Shown: positions 1-9,297 of the stretch, in pieces
Layout: the number at the start of each line of letters is the position of its first letter
Position numbering within the stretch: position 1 is the stretch's first letter
Origin: Nostocoides sp. Soil756
Lineage (GTDB): Bacteria > Actinomycetota > Actinomycetes > Actinomycetales > Dermatophilaceae
NCBI RefSeq assembly: GCF_001428065.1
Contig: NZ_LMSE01000002.1
Location: forward strand, 320,924-384,923
Direction of reading: 5' to 3'
DNA: 64,000 nucleotides
Notes under the pieces: generated by a model
What the model saw: the letters and a program-made list of their open reading frames with translations, nothing else
The model's database searches: none
Told to the model about the DNA's origin: nothing
Position numbers and translations under genes: made by a program

Positions 1-744
1 GATCGAGCGGGCGATCATCTTGCCGACGGCGGTCGAGCCGGTGAACGCCAGCTTGTCGATGCCCGGGTGGTCGACGATGGCCTGCCCGGTGGCCCCGGCG
101 CCGGTGACGATGTTGACCACGCCCGGGGGCAGCTCGGCCTGGCGGCAGATCTCGGCGAACAGCAACGCCGTCAGCGGGGTGGTCTCGGCCGGCTTGAGCA
201 CGACGGTGTTGCCGCAGGCCAGCGCGGGCGCGACCTTCCACGCAAGCATCAGCAGCGGGAAGTTCCAGGGGATGACCTGGCCCACGACCCCGAGCGGGCG
301 CGGGTCGGCACCGAGCGAGGCGTAGCCCAGCTTGTCGGCCCATCCGGCGTGGTAGAAGAAGTGCGCCGCGGCCAGGGGCACGTCGACGTCGCGGCTCTCC
401 TTGATGGGCTTGCCGTTGTCGAGGGTCTCGAGCACGGCGAGCTCGCGGGCGCGCTCCTGGATGATGCGGGCGATGCGGTAGAGGTACTTGCCGCGGTCGG
501 CGCCGCTCATCCGCGACCACACCCGGGTGTAGGCGGTGCGGGCGGCCCGGACGGCGGCGTCGACGTCGTCGGCGCTCGCCTCGGAGACCTCGGCGAGGAC
601 CTCCTCGGTGGCGGGGTTGACGGTCTTGAACGGCGTGCCGCCGGTGGCCGCGACGAACTCGCCGCCGATGAACAGCCCGTAGCTGCTGGCGATGTCGACG
701 ACGGCCCGGGACTCGGGGGCCGGTGCGTACTCGAAGGGGGGCAT
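1..744 (-). CDS. Aldehyde dehydrogenase, partial (C-terminus outside window)
   Basis: NAD(P)-dependent aldehyde dehydrogenase family. The first 248 residues are visible and the frame runs off the left edge. The N-terminal Rossmann half carries the family signatures VVGQVIPWNFPLL, a substrate/cofactor lysine in VVLKPAE and the glycine motif FTGSTAVGK. The catalytic Cys lies beyond the window. The start is the ATG at 744. It is the last visible gene of a run reading pnp, mutase, deoC, aldehyde dehydrogenase, so a natural role is oxidising the acetaldehyde released by DeoC to acetate. That role is inferred from position; the family is broad. Confidence 0.88.
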   Translation of the reverse strand, partial: MPPFEYAPAPESRAVVDIASSYGLFIGGEFVAATGGTPFKTVNPATEEVLAEVSEASADDVDAAVRAARTAYTRVWSRMSGADRGKYLYRIARIIQERARELAVLETLDNGKPIKESRDVDVPLAAAHFFYHAGWADKLGYASLGADPRPLGVVGQVIPWNFPLLMLAWKVAPALACGNTVVLKPAETTPLTALLFAEICRQAELPPGVVNIVTGAGATGQAIVDHPGIDKLAFTGSTAVGKMIARSI

Positions 745-770
745 CCGCTGCTGTCCTTGCGTGGTGGGGG

Positions 771-1760
771 TCAGTAGCCGCTGGGGGCGTCGTCGGCGAC
801 GTAGTCGGCGCCGGAGTAGGCGCCGGTGGCCATCCGCTGGCGCTGGAGGACGAGGTCGTTGAGCAGGCTCGAGGCGCCGAAGCGGAACCAGTGGTTGTCG
901 AGCCAGTCCTCGCCGGCGACCTCGCTGACGGTGACGAGGTAGCGGATGGCGTCCTTGCTGGTGCGGATGCCGCCGGCCGGCTTCACGCCCACCTGGACGC
1001 CGGTGGCCTCACGCCAGTCGCGGACGGCCTCGAGCATCGTCAGCGTCACCGGCAGGGTGGCGGCGGGGGAGATCTTGCCGGTGGAGGTCTTGATGAAGTC
1101 GCCGCCGGCCAGCATCGAGAGCCACGAGGCGCGGCGCACGTTGTCGTACGTGGCGAGCTCGCCGGTCTCCATGATGACCTTCAGGCGCGCGTCGCCGCAG
1201 GCCTCCTTGGTCTCGACGATCTCGCGGAAGACGGTGAGGTAGTCGCCGGCCAGGAAGGCGCCGCGGTCGATGACCATGTCGATCTCGTCGGCGCCGTTGC
1301 CCACGGCGTCGCGGACGTCGGCGAGCTTGACGGCCCGGCTGGCCCGCCCGCTGGGGAACGCGGTGGCGACGGCCGCGACCTTGACCCCGGACCCGCCGAG
1401 GGTCTCCTTGGCCAGGGCCGCCATGTCGCCGTAGACGCAGACGGCGGCCGGGCTCGGGGTGGAGAGGTCGCTGGGGTCGGGTACCAGCGCGCGGGTGGCC
1501 AGGCCCCGGACCTTGCCGGGGGTGTCGGCGCCCTCGAGGGTCGTCAGGTCGATCATCGAGATGGCGAGGTCGATGGCCCAGGCCTTGCTCGTGGTCTTGA
1601 TCGACCGGGTCGACAGCGTGGCGGCACGGGCCTCGCAGCCGACCTGGTCGACGCCCGGCAGGCCGTGCAGCCAGCCGGTGAGGGCCGAGTTCGTCAGGCG
1701 CGAGACCCCGAGGAGGTCGCGGGCGCGGGCCGCGGGGTCGACGTCGGTGGCGGTACTCAC
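771..1760 (-). CDS. deoC: Deoxyribose-phosphate aldolase
   Basis: Class I aldolase splitting 2-deoxyribose 5-phosphate into acetaldehyde and glyceraldehyde 3-phosphate in deoxynucleoside breakdown. The 329 residues resemble the long DERA type rather than the ~220-260 residue bacterial form. The Schiff-base lysine is about Lys224 in FIKTSTGK; the second active-site lysine sits in LKVIMETG and the phosphate-binding segment is VKPAGGIRT. Start is GTG at 1760. On the minus strand TAGACT lies 6 bases before this GTG, so the mRNA may be leaderless and the gene may have its own promoter 127 bases downstream of the mutase gene. Confidence 0.95.
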   Translation of the reverse strand: MSTATDVDPAARARDLLGVSRLTNSALTGWLHGLPGVDQVGCEARAATLSTRSIKTTSKAWAIDLAISMIDLTTLEGADTPGKVRGLATRALVPDPSDLSTPSPAAVCVYGDMAALAKETLGGSGVKVAAVATAFPSGRASRAVKLADVRDAVGNGADEIDMVIDRGAFLAGDYLTVFREIVETKEACGDARLKVIMETGELATYDNVRRASWLSMLAGGDFIKTSTGKISPAATLPVTLTMLEAVRDWREATGVQVGVKPAGGIRTSKDAIRYLVTVSEVAGEDWLDNHWFRFGASSLLNDLVLQRQRMATGAYSGADYVADDAPSGY

Positions 1761-1887
1761 CCCGGGAGTCTACGGGCGCCCCGGCATCGAGGCCGCCGTC
1801 GTCGGGGGCAGGACCGCACGATCCTGACCCCCTCGGATGGGCACGTCCTGCCGGTCCCGGCGCGACGTGGCGCCCCGGCCACGACGG

Positions 1888-3573
1888 TCACGGGGCGGTC
1901 GCAGCCTCCAGGGCGGAGCGCAGGGCAGCCAGCCGAGCGCCCGCCCGGCGTCGGGCGCCCGCCAGGTCGGCGTCGTCGGCGACGGGCTCCACGGCCTCCA
2001 GGTAGACCTTGAGCTTGGGCTCGGTGCCCGAGGGGCGCACGATGACGCGCGAGCTGTCGGCCAGCAGGTAGCGCAGGCCCTCGGTGGGCGGCAGGCCGCC
2101 GTCACCGCGCGCCAGGTCGTCGGTGCGCTCGACGGTGACGCCGGCCAGGGCGGTCGGCGGCTCGGCCCGCAGCCGGTCCATGACGCGACCGATGAGCGAG
2201 AGGTCGTCGACCCGCACCGAGAACGCGTCGGTGGCATGCACGCCGTGCTCGCGCGCCAGGTCGTCGAGGCGGTCGGCGACGGTACGCCCCTGCTGCTTCA
2301 GCCCCGCGGCCAGCTCGGCCACCAGCAGGGCGGCGGTCACGCCGTCCTTGTCGCGCACGTGGGCGGGGTCCACGCAGTAGCCGAGGGCCTCCTCGTAGCC
2401 GTAGCGCAGCCCCTCGACGCGGCCGATCCACTTGAAGCCGGTGAGGGTCTCCTCGTGCCGGACCCCGGCCGCGGCGCACACCGCCGCCAGCATCCGCGAC
2501 GAGACGATCGAGCTCGCGAACACCGCGCCCTCGGGCACCCCGCGCGCCAGCACGTGCGCCCCCAGCAGCACGCCCACCTCGTCGCCGCGCAGCATCCGCC
2601 AGCCGCCCACGTCGGGCACGGCCACGGCGCACCGGTCGGCGTCGGGGTCGTTCGCGACGACGAGGTCGGGCGCGGTCTGCTCGGCCAGCTCGAGAGCGGC
2701 GTCCATCGCGCCCGGCTCCTCGGGGTTCGGGAACGAGACGGTGGGGAACATCGGGTCGGGCTCGGCCTGCGAGTCGACCGGGACCGGGGCGGCGAAGCCC
2801 GCGGCGAGGAAGGCCCGGCGGACTGTCTCGGAGCCGACGCCGTGCAGGGCGGTGTGCACCACGGTCAGCTCGCGCGGCGCCTCGGCGTCGACGACGCCCG
2901 CGGCATCCATCAGGTAGGCCTCGAGGACGTCGTCGCCCAGGGTGTCCCAGCCGTCGTCGGCCCGGGGGACCGACGCGACCGACGCGACGGCCGCGATCTC
3001 GGCCGCGATGAGCCCGTCGACCGGCGGCACGATCTGCGAGCCGTCGCCCACGTAGACCTTGTAGCCGTTGTCCTCGGGCGGGTTGTGCGAGGCGGTGACC
3101 ATGACGCCCGCGTCGGCGCCGAGGTGGCGGATGGCGTAGGCGAGCACCGGGGTCGGCAGGGGGTGGGGGAGGACCACGGCCCGCCCGCCCATCCCGGTGA
3201 CGACGGCGCAGGTGTCGTGCGCGAAGACGTCAGAGTTGGTGCGCGCGTCGTAGCCGACCACCACGAACGGCTCGGGGGTGAGCGTGCGGAGGTGCGCGGT
3301 GAGCCCGGCGGCGGCGCGGATGACGACGGCCCGGTTCATCCGGTTCGGGCCGCCCCCCAGCCGGCCGCGCAGCCCCGCGGTGCCGAACTCCAGCAGCCCC
3401 GCCATGGCGTCGGCCAGCTCGGCCGACGCCGTGTCGTCGCCGGCCTCCGCCCGCGTCGCCAGCGCCTCGAGCTCGGCGCGGGTGGCGGGGTCGGGGTCGT
3501 CGGCCGCCCAGGCGCGGGCGGCGGCGACGGTCGCGACGAGCGCGTCGGGCGTGGCGGGGGAGGAGGTGTCCAC
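1888..3573 (-). CDS. pmmB: Phosphomannomutase/phosphoglucomutase family (phosphopentomutase-like role)
   Basis: Alpha-D-phosphohexomutase of 561 residues, the size of the bacterial PmmB/Pgm2-like group that includes enzymes acting on (deoxy)ribose 1-phosphate. The phosphoserine loop is TASHNPP at about 160-166 (Ser162), the metal loop is NDPDADR near 305, and the C-terminal phosphate-binding loop is RPSGTEPK. GTG start at 3573, 8 bases after the stop of the purine nucleoside phosphorylase, so the two are surely co-transcribed. Context suggests isomerising (deoxy)ribose 1-phosphate to the 5-phosphate, feeding DeoC. Substrate preference cannot be read from sequence. Confidence 0.88.
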   Translation of the reverse strand: MDTSSPATPDALVATVAAARAWAADDPDPATRAELEALATRAEAGDDTASAELADAMAGLLEFGTAGLRGRLGGGPNRMNRAVVIRAAAGLTAHLRTLTPEPFVVVGYDARTNSDVFAHDTCAVVTGMGGRAVVLPHPLPTPVLAYAIRHLGADAGVMVTASHNPPEDNGYKVYVGDGSQIVPPVDGLIAAEIAAVASVASVPRADDGWDTLGDDVLEAYLMDAAGVVDAEAPRELTVVHTALHGVGSETVRRAFLAAGFAAPVPVDSQAEPDPMFPTVSFPNPEEPGAMDAALELAEQTAPDLVVANDPDADRCAVAVPDVGGWRMLRGDEVGVLLGAHVLARGVPEGAVFASSIVSSRMLAAVCAAAGVRHEETLTGFKWIGRVEGLRYGYEEALGYCVDPAHVRDKDGVTAALLVAELAAGLKQQGRTVADRLDDLAREHGVHATDAFSVRVDDLSLIGRVMDRLRAEPPTALAGVTVERTDDLARGDGGLPPTEGLRYLLADSSRVIVRPSGTEPKLKVYLEAVEPVADDADLAGARRRAGARLAALRSALEAATAP

Positions 3574-3581
3574 GGCCGGTC

Positions 3582-4421
3582 TCAGATCAGGCCGACGACG
3601 TCGGCGAGGAGGCGGCCGCAGCGCTCGGCGGCGGCCTGGCCGGCCTCGATGACCTCCTGGTGGCTGAGCGGCGTCGCCGAGATGCCGGCGGCCGCGTTCG
3701 TGACGAGCGAAATGCCGAGGATCTCGAGCCCCGCCTGCCGCGCCGCGACGGCCTCGAGCGTGGTCGACATCCCCACGAGGTCGCCGCCCAGGGTGCGCGC
3801 CATGCGGACCTCGGCCGGGGTCTCGTACTGCGGGCCGCGGAACTGCACGTAGACGCCCTCGTCGAGGGTCGGGTCGACCTCCTGGGCCAGCGCCCGCAGC
3901 CGGGGCGAGTAGAGGTCGGTGAGGTCGATGAAGGTCGCCCCCTCGAGCGGGGTGGCCGCGGTGAGGTTGATGTGGTCGCTGATCAGCACCGGGGTGCCGG
4001 GCGACCACTCGGGCCGCAGCCCGCCGCAGCCGTTGGTGAGGACGACCGTGGTGCAGCCCGCAGCAGCGGCGGCGCGGATGCCGTGCACGACCGCGCGCAC
4101 CCCGCGGCCCTCGTAGTAGTGGGTGCGGGTGCCGTAGACCAGGGCGCGCCGGCCGGTGTCGCCGATGGCGACCGAGCGCATGGTGCCGCTGTGGCCCGCG
4201 ACGGCCGCCTTGGCGAAGCCGGGCACGTCGGTGTTCTCGATCGTGGCCAGCGTGTCGCCGACCAGGTCGCCCGCCTGACCCCAGCCGGAGCCGAGGACGA
4301 GGGCGACGTCGTGGCGCTCGACGCCGGTGCGCTCGCGGATGACGGCGGCGGCGGCCTCGGCGACCGCGAACGGGTCGGCGGCCGGGTCGGTGAGGTCGTG
4401 GACGGCGGCGGTGTCGGTCAC
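3582..4421 (-). CDS. punA: Purine nucleoside phosphorylase (trimeric type)
   Basis: Phosphorolysis of (deoxy)inosine and guanosine to base plus (deoxy)ribose 1-phosphate. 279 residues, as expected for the low-molecular-mass trimeric family. Visible motifs are LVLGSGWG near the N-terminus, the phosphate-binding GHSG and YEGRG segments, TNGCGGL, QFRGPQYETPAE and GMSTTLEAV. First gene of the nucleoside cluster. GTG start at 4421 with TACGCT six bases upstream on the minus strand, consistent with a leaderless transcript. It is divergent from the MarR gene at 4524 and shares a 102-bp regulatory gap with it. Confidence 0.93.
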   Translation of the reverse strand: MTDTAAVHDLTDPAADPFAVAEAAAAVIRERTGVERHDVALVLGSGWGQAGDLVGDTLATIENTDVPGFAKAAVAGHSGTMRSVAIGDTGRRALVYGTRTHYYEGRGVRAVVHGIRAAAAAGCTTVVLTNGCGGLRPEWSPGTPVLISDHINLTAATPLEGATFIDLTDLYSPRLRALAQEVDPTLDEGVYVQFRGPQYETPAEVRMARTLGGDLVGMSTTLEAVAARQAGLEILGISLVTNAAAGISATPLSHQEVIEAGQAAAERCGRLLADVVGLI

Positions 4422-4487
4422 CGGGAGAGCGTAGCGAGGCGCCGGGGCGGGGACGACACCGTGGGGCGCGCCACCGCAGGCCCAGGT

Positions 4488-4514
4488 CTTGCGTCTGCAA
4501 CTTGCATCTGCAAG
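4488..4514. promoter_or_regulatory. Tandem inverted-repeat operators before marR
   Basis: Two back-to-back copies of the same dyad: CTTGCGTCTGCAA (4488-4500) and the perfect CTTGCATCTGCAAG (4501-4514; six-base arms, two-base spacer), repeating every 13 bases. They end 9 bases before the GTG at 4524 and cover the expected -35/-10 region; AAGTAT at 4512-4517 could be the -10 of a leaderless mRNA. Most likely the autoregulatory operator of the MarR protein encoded next door. It could also affect the divergent phosphorylase gene. Confidence 0.65.
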
Positions 4515-4523
4515 TATGGCGCC

Positions 4524-4937
4524 GTGCCCACCCTCGCCCACCAGCTCCACGTCCTCGTCGCCCTCATGGACCGGCGCGCCGACCTGCTGCTGGCCCGTGC
4601 CGGGTCGCCCCTCGGCTACCGCCGGTTCGTGGCCCTCCTGGTGGTCTCGGAGCACGACGGGCCCACCCAGCGCGAGCTGGCCGAGCGGCTGGGGGCCAGC
4701 GAGGCGGCCACCAGCCGGATGGTCGCGGGGCTGGCCCGCGACGGCCTCCTCGACGTCCGCGCGGGCCACGGCCGCCGGCGGGCCCTGCACCTCACGGCCG
4801 AGGGCGGGCGCCGCCTGCGGGAGGCCGACCTCGTCCTGGGCGACCGCTTCGCCGACCTCGTCCGAGCGCGGGGCGTCGACCCCGACGCCCTCCTCGCCAC
4901 GACCACCGACCTCGTCACCGCTTTACAGGAGCTCTGA
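4524..4937 (+). CDS. MarR-family transcriptional regulator
   Basis: 137-residue winged-helix regulator. The recognition region reads QRELAERLGASEAATSRMV, followed by a wing rich in Arg (GHGRRRALHLT). GTG start at 4524, directly downstream of two tandem dyads that probably are its own operator. The stop is 2 bases before the ATG of the DUF2306 membrane protein gene, so the two form an operon, and an AGGAG within the last codons serves the next gene. The third-from-last codons include a TTA leucine codon, rare in DNA this GC-rich. The ligand is unknown. Confidence 0.85.
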   Translation: MPTLAHQLHVLVALMDRRADLLLARAGSPLGYRRFVALLVVSEHDGPTQRELAERLGASEAATSRMVAGLARDGLLDVRAGHGRRRALHLTAEGGRRLREADLVLGDRFADLVRARGVDPDALLATTTDLVTALQEL

Positions 4938-4939
4938 CC

Positions 4940-5464
4940 ATGCACGCCTGGACCCTGCTGATCGCCACCCACGTCGTCGCCGCCCTGGTCTCGGTCGCCC
5001 TCGGGGTGGTGCAGCTGGCCCGCCACAAGGGCGACGCGCGGCACCGCCTGCTGGGGCGCGTCTGGGTCGGGCTGATGCTGTGGACCGCCGTCTCGTCCTT
5101 CTGGATCCGGCACCTTCGCGACGGCGCGTTCAGCTGGCTGCACATCCTCAGCCTGGTCACGCTCGTCACCGTCACCCTGGGGGTGCTGGCCGTCCGGCGC
5201 GGGGACCTGCGGGCGCACCGCGGCAACATGGTCGGCAGCTGGCTGGGGTCGGCGGTGGCGATGGTGTTCGCCCTGGCGGTGCCCACCCGGATGATCCCCA
5301 CCTTCGCGCTCGACCGGCCGGGCGGGGCGCTCGCTGCGGCGGCGGCCCTGGCGGTCGCCACCGCCGTCCTCGTCGTGGCCGGCGACCGGCTGGCGACGCG
5401 CGGGGCGGCCCGCCGCGGGGGTCCGGCGGCCGGCCACGGGACGTCCGGGGCCTCCCGGGCCTGA
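4940..5464 (+). CDS. DUF2306-like small membrane protein
   Basis: 174-residue integral membrane protein with about four hydrophobic segments (residues ~3-25, 42-60, 62-85 and 105-160). A conserved-looking HRLLGRVWVG motif follows the first segment and HRGNMVGSW the third, both typical of the DUF2306 family of uncharacterised membrane proteins. Start ATG at 4940 with AGGAG nine bases upstream inside the marR gene. Co-transcribed with, and presumably controlled by, that MarR regulator. Its function is unknown; a membrane stress or transport role would be guesswork. Confidence 0.75.
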   Translation: MHAWTLLIATHVVAALVSVALGVVQLARHKGDARHRLLGRVWVGLMLWTAVSSFWIRHLRDGAFSWLHILSLVTLVTVTLGVLAVRRGDLRAHRGNMVGSWLGSAVAMVFALAVPTRMIPTFALDRPGGALAAAAALAVATAVLVVAGDRLATRGAARRGGPAAGHGTSGASRA

Positions 5465-5499
5465 ACGCCGGCCCGGCGCCGGATGGTTGGATGGCACCC

Positions 5500-6903
5500 G
5501 TGAACGCGCGGTCGAGCAGAGTCGTCATCCTCGGCGGGGGTCCCGGGGGGTACGAGGCCGCCCTCGTGGCCGCCCAGCTGGGGGCCGACGTCACCGTCGT
5601 CGAGCGCACCGGCATCGGCGGGGCCGCCGTGCTCACCGACTGCGTGCCCAGCAAGACCCTGATCTCGACCGCCGACTACATGAGCGACTTCGAGACCGCC
5701 GCCGACCTCGGCGTGCACCTCGAGGACCAGGAGGGCGACGAGGTCTCCGACGCCGTCGCCGACCTGCCCGAGGTCAACCGCCGGGTGCTGCAGCTGGCCG
5801 CGGCCCAGAGCGCCGACATCACCGCCCGGCTGGCCGAGGTCGGCATCCGCACCGTCGCCGGGGCCGCCTCGCTCACCTCGCCCACCACCGTGCGGGTCGA
5901 GGCCGAGGGCGGGTCCGAGGAGCTGACCGCCGACGTCGTGCTGGTGGCCACCGGTGCCGCCCCGCGCGTCATGGACACCGCCGTGCCCGACGGCGAGCGC
6001 ATCCTCACCTGGCAGCAGATCTACGACCTGCGTGAGCTGCCCGAGCGGCTCGTCGTCGTCGGCTCCGGCGTCACCGGCGCCGAGCTGGCCCAGGCGTACC
6101 TCGGCCTCGGCTCCGAGGTGGTCCTGGTCTCGTCCCGCGACCGCGTCCTGCCCGGCGAGGACCCCGACGCCGCCACCGTCATCGAGGACGTCTTCCGCAA
6201 GCGCGGGATGGAGGTGCTGGGCCGCTCGCGCATGGAGTCGGTCAGCCGCACCGCCGACGGCGTGCTCGTGCGCCTGGTCGACGGCCGCGAGGTCACCGGC
6301 ACCCACGCCCTGCTGGCCGTCGGCTCGGTCCCGCAGACCCGCGGCATCGGGCTCGAGGAGATCGGGGTCGACCTGCTGGCGTCCGGGCACATCGCGGTCG
6401 ACAAGGTCTCGCGCACCTCGGTACGAGGGGTCTACGCCGCGGGCGACTGCACCGGCGTGCTGCCGCTGGCCTCGGTGGCCGCCATGCAGGGCCGCATCGC
6501 GATGTCGCACGCCCTCGGCGACGCCGTGGCCCCCCTGAACCTCGGTGTGGTCTCGGCCAACGTCTTCACCGACCCCGAGATCGCCACCGTCGGCATCACC
6601 CAGAAGGACGTCGACGAGCACCGGGTCGACGCCGAGGTCCTGATGCTGTCGCTGGCCCGCAACCCGCGCGCCAAGATGCTCGGCATCCGCGACGGTTTCG
6701 TGAAGCTGTTCGCGCAGAAGGGGTCCGGTGCGGTCGTCGGGGGCGTGGTGGTGGCTCCGCGGGCCTCCGAGCTGATCTTCCCGGTGACCCTGGCCGTGCA
6801 GCACCGGCTGAACGTCGACCAGGTCGCCTCGACCTTCACGGTCTACCCCTCGCTGTCGGGCTCGGTGGCCGAGGCCGCGCGGCGCCTGCACGTCACCGAC
6901 TGA
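5500..6903 (+). CDS. lpdA: LpdA-type NAD(P)H quinone reductase (flavoprotein disulfide reductase family)
   Basis: 467-residue FAD/NAD flavoprotein of the disulfide-reductase fold. The N-terminal FAD motif is GGGPGGYEA and the NAD motif is VVGSGVTGAE. The usual redox CxxxxC pair is degenerate: GIGGAAVLTDCVPSK keeps only the second Cys. That matches M. tuberculosis LpdA (Rv3303c), which is a quinone reductase rather than a lipoamide dehydrogenase. GTG at 5500 is chosen because it gives the N-terminal length of LpdA; ATG at 5491 is the alternative. Gene neighbours (pnp, pmmB) are also those of lpdA in mycobacteria. Confidence 0.85.
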   Translation: MNARSSRVVILGGGPGGYEAALVAAQLGADVTVVERTGIGGAAVLTDCVPSKTLISTADYMSDFETAADLGVHLEDQEGDEVSDAVADLPEVNRRVLQLAAAQSADITARLAEVGIRTVAGAASLTSPTTVRVEAEGGSEELTADVVLVATGAAPRVMDTAVPDGERILTWQQIYDLRELPERLVVVGSGVTGAELAQAYLGLGSEVVLVSSRDRVLPGEDPDAATVIEDVFRKRGMEVLGRSRMESVSRTADGVLVRLVDGREVTGTHALLAVGSVPQTRGIGLEEIGVDLLASGHIAVDKVSRTSVRGVYAAGDCTGVLPLASVAAMQGRIAMSHALGDAVAPLNLGVVSANVFTDPEIATVGITQKDVDEHRVDAEVLMLSLARNPRAKMLGIRDGFVKLFAQKGSGAVVGGVVVAPRASELIFPVTLAVQHRLNVDQVASTFTVYPSLSGSVAEAARRLHVTD

Positions 6904-6919
6904 CCGGGGCCGCTCGCCT

Positions 6920-6938
6920 CCGGCGCTGCGCGCGCCGG
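6920..6938. terminator. Hairpin between convergent genes
   Basis: CCGGCGC, loop TGCGC, GCGCCGG: a perfect 7-bp stem in the 43-bp gap between the convergent lpdA and biotin carboxylase genes. No U-tract, as is usual in this GC range. Probably a bidirectional terminator. Confidence 0.45.
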
Positions 6939-6946
6939 CCGGACGC

Positions 6947-8740
6947 TCAGCCCTCGGCGCCGCCGGCGACCGTGATCTGGCAGATGACCGCGCCGTTGGC
7001 GACGGTGGCGCCGACCTCGGCGGTGAGCCCGGTGACGACGCCCGCCTTGTGCGCGGTGATGGGCTGTTCCATCTTCATGGCCTCGAGGACGACGACCTGG
7101 TCGCCGGCCGCCACCGTGGCGCCCTCCTCGACGCTGACCTTGACGATGGTGCCCTGCATGGGGGCGGTCAGGGAGTCGCCCGAGGCGGCGGCGCCACCGG
7201 ACGACCGGCCGGTGCGCCGGGGCGCCTTCTTGCGGGACGCGGCCGCCGAGCCGCCCCCGCCACCGAGCGACAGGCCGCCCGGGAGCGAGACCTCGAGGCG
7301 CTTGCCGCCCACCTCGACGACGACGCTCTGGCGCTCCTCGGCCTCGGGCGTGTCGGCACTGGGTCCGCCGTAGGGCGCGATGTCGTTGTCGAACTCGGTC
7401 TCGATCCACCGGGTGTGCACGGTGAAGGGCTCGTCGGGGTCAGCCGGCGCGAAGGCGGGGTCCGCCACGACCTTGCGGTGGAAGGGCACCACGGTCGGCA
7501 TCCCCTCGACCACGAGCTCGTCGAGGGCGCGGCGGGCGCGCTCGAGGGCCTGCTGGCGGGTGCGGCCGGTGATGACCAGCTTGGCGATCATCGAGTCGAA
7601 CGCGCCGGCCACGGTGTCGCCCTCGACGATGCCGGCGTCCCAGCGGACCCCCGGCCCCTGGGGCACCACCATCCGGGTCACGGTGCCCGGCGCCGGGAGG
7701 AAGCCCCGGCCGGCGTCCTCGCCGTTGATGCGGAACTCGATGGAGTGCGCGTGCGGCTCGGGGTCGCGGTCCTCGAGGTGCTCGCCGTTGGCGATGCGCA
7801 GCTGCTCGCGGACGAGGTCGAGGCCGGTGACCTCCTCGGAGACGGGGTGCTCCACCTGGAGGCGGGTGTTGACCTCGAGGAAGCTGATGTCGCCCTGGGG
7901 CCCGACGAGGAACTCGCAGGTCCCGGCGCCCACGTAGCCGGCCCGGCGCAGGATCTCCTTGCTGGCCCGCAGCAGCTCGGTGTGCTGCTCGTCGGTGAGG
8001 AACGGCGCGGGCGCCTCCTCGACCAGCTTCTGGTTGCGGCGCTGCAGCGAGCAGTCGCGCGTCGACACCACGATGACCGTGCCGTGCTGGTCGGCCAGGC
8101 ACTGGGTCTCGACGTGGCGCGGGTGGTCGAGGAAGCGCTCGACGAAGCACTCGCCGCGCCCGAAGGCGGTGACGGCCTCGCGCACCGCGGAGTCGAACAG
8201 CTCGGGGATCTCCTCGAGGGTGCGGGCCACCTTCAGGCCGCGGCCACCGCCGCCGTAGGCCGCCTTGATGGCGACCGGCAGCCCGTGCTCCTGCGCGAAC
8301 GCCACGACCTCGTCGGGCCCGGAGACCGGGTCCTTGGTGCCGGGGACGAGGGGGGCGTCGGCCGCGAGCGCGATGTGGCGCGCCTTGACCTTGTCGCCGA
8401 GGCTGTCGATGGCCTCGGGGCCGGGGCCGATCCAGGTCAGGCCCGCGTCGATGACCTTCTGCGCGAACTCGGCGTTCTCGGCGAGGAACCCGTAGCCGGG
8501 GTGCACGGCGTCGGCCCCCGCCTGCTGCGCCACCTCGATGAGCTTGTCCTGGAGCAGGTAGGACTCACCGGGCGTCGACCCCCCGAGGGCGTACGCCTCG
8601 TCGGCGACCTTGACGTGGAGGGCGTCACGGTCGGGGTCGGCGTAGACGGCGACGGAGGCGACCCCGGAGTCCTTGCAGGCGCGGGCGATGCGCACCGCGA
8701 TCTCTCCCCGGTTCGCGATGAGGACCTTGCTGATGGGCAT
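6947..8740 (-). CDS. accA3: Acyl-CoA carboxylase alpha subunit (biotin carboxylase + BCCP)
   Basis: Carboxylates biotin using ATP and bicarbonate and carries it to a carboxyltransferase beta subunit. 597 residues: biotin-carboxylase N domain (1-115), ATP-grasp (115-325, glycine loop GGGGRG, catalytic [12 protein letters not shown]), C domain (335-445), a low-complexity Gly/Ser/Lys-rich linker near 490-520, and a C-terminal BCCP with EAMKM (biotinyl Lys556). ATG start at 8740; TAGAGT seven bases upstream implies a leaderless mRNA. It is the only alpha subunit in the window and could serve the beta subunits at 36902 and 45815, as AccA3 does in mycobacteria. Confidence 0.93.
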   Translation of the reverse strand: MPISKVLIANRGEIAVRIARACKDSGVASVAVYADPDRDALHVKVADEAYALGGSTPGESYLLQDKLIEVAQQAGADAVHPGYGFLAENAEFAQKVIDAGLTWIGPGPEAIDSLGDKVKARHIALAADAPLVPGTKDPVSGPDEVVAFAQEHGLPVAIKAAYGGGGRGLKVARTLEEIPELFDSAVREAVTAFGRGECFVERFLDHPRHVETQCLADQHGTVIVVSTRDCSLQRRNQKLVEEAPAPFLTDEQHTELLRASKEILRRAGYVGAGTCEFLVGPQGDISFLEVNTRLQVEHPVSEEVTGLDLVREQLRIANGEHLEDRDPEPHAHSIEFRINGEDAGRGFLPAPGTVTRMVVPQGPGVRWDAGIVEGDTVAGAFDSMIAKLVITGRTRQQALERARRALDELVVEGMPTVVPFHRKVVADPAFAPADPDEPFTVHTRWIETEFDNDIAPYGGPSADTPEAEERQSVVVEVGGKRLEVSLPGGLSLGGGGGSAAASRKKAPRRTGRSSGGAAASGDSLTAPMQGTIVKVSVEEGATVAAGDQVVVLEAMKMEQPITAHKAGVVTGLTAEVGATVANGAVICQITVAGGAEG

Positions 8741-8811
8741 GGCCCGGACTCTAGCGGCCCGACGCGCCCGTCTCCCGGTGCCGGTGGGCGACGTGGGCCA
8801 CACCCGCTGCG

Positions 8812-9297
8812 TCAGGGCGCGAGGCCGAGGATGAACGCGTCCTCGCCCTCCGGCGGCTCGCCGGCGGCGATGGCGAAGGACTCGAGGGCCGACGCCAGCG
8901 TGCGACGGCGTGACGCCGGCATGGCGCTCATGATCGAAAGGATCGACTCGCGGCGGTAGCCCATGACCTTCTGGACCAGCTCGTGGCCGGCCGGGCTCAG
9001 CGTCAGCGCCAGGTGGCGCCGGTCGGAGGGTCGGTCGGTGCGTTCCACCAGCCCGGCGCTGACGAGCTTGTCGACCACGCGGGTCGCGTTCGAGGGATGG
9101 ACGCCCAGGTGGCGCGCCACCTCGCTGAGGTTGAGCGGGGCTCGGCCCGCGATCACGACCAGCACGCGCAGCTGGACGAAGGTGACCTGGTCCTCGACCT
9201 CGGCGATCGAGCGTGCCACGACCGAGACCAGCACGCGCGAAGCGCGCATCACCGCGTCGACCTGGGCCTGCTGCTCGTCCTGCGTCATCGGTTCCAT
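8812..9297 (-). CDS. MarR-family transcriptional regulator
   Basis: 161-residue winged-helix protein with recognition helix [19 protein letters not shown] and wing [16 protein letters not shown], the classical MarR pattern. Start at ATG 9297 or 9288. It faces the divergent enolase-superfamily gene (9561) across 263 bp that contains an inverted repeat. It probably regulates that gene and itself; it may also act on the oxidative sugar genes further right. Confidence 0.85.
   Translation of the reverse strand: MEPMTQDEQQAQVDAVMRASRVLVSVVARSIAEVEDQVTFVQLRVLVVIAGRAPLNLSEVARHLGVHPSNATRVVDKLVSAGLVERTDRPSDRRHLALTLSPAGHELVQKVMGYRRESILSIMSAMPASRRRTLASALESFAIAAGEPPEGEDAFILGLAP

Noticed and set aside
5500-6903. 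Dihydrolipoamide dehydrogenase of the pyruvate dehydrogenase complex
   Set aside because: The first cysteine of the redox pair is missing (GIGGAAVLTDCVPSK), which matches LpdA quinone reductase instead, and no E1/E2 genes are near.
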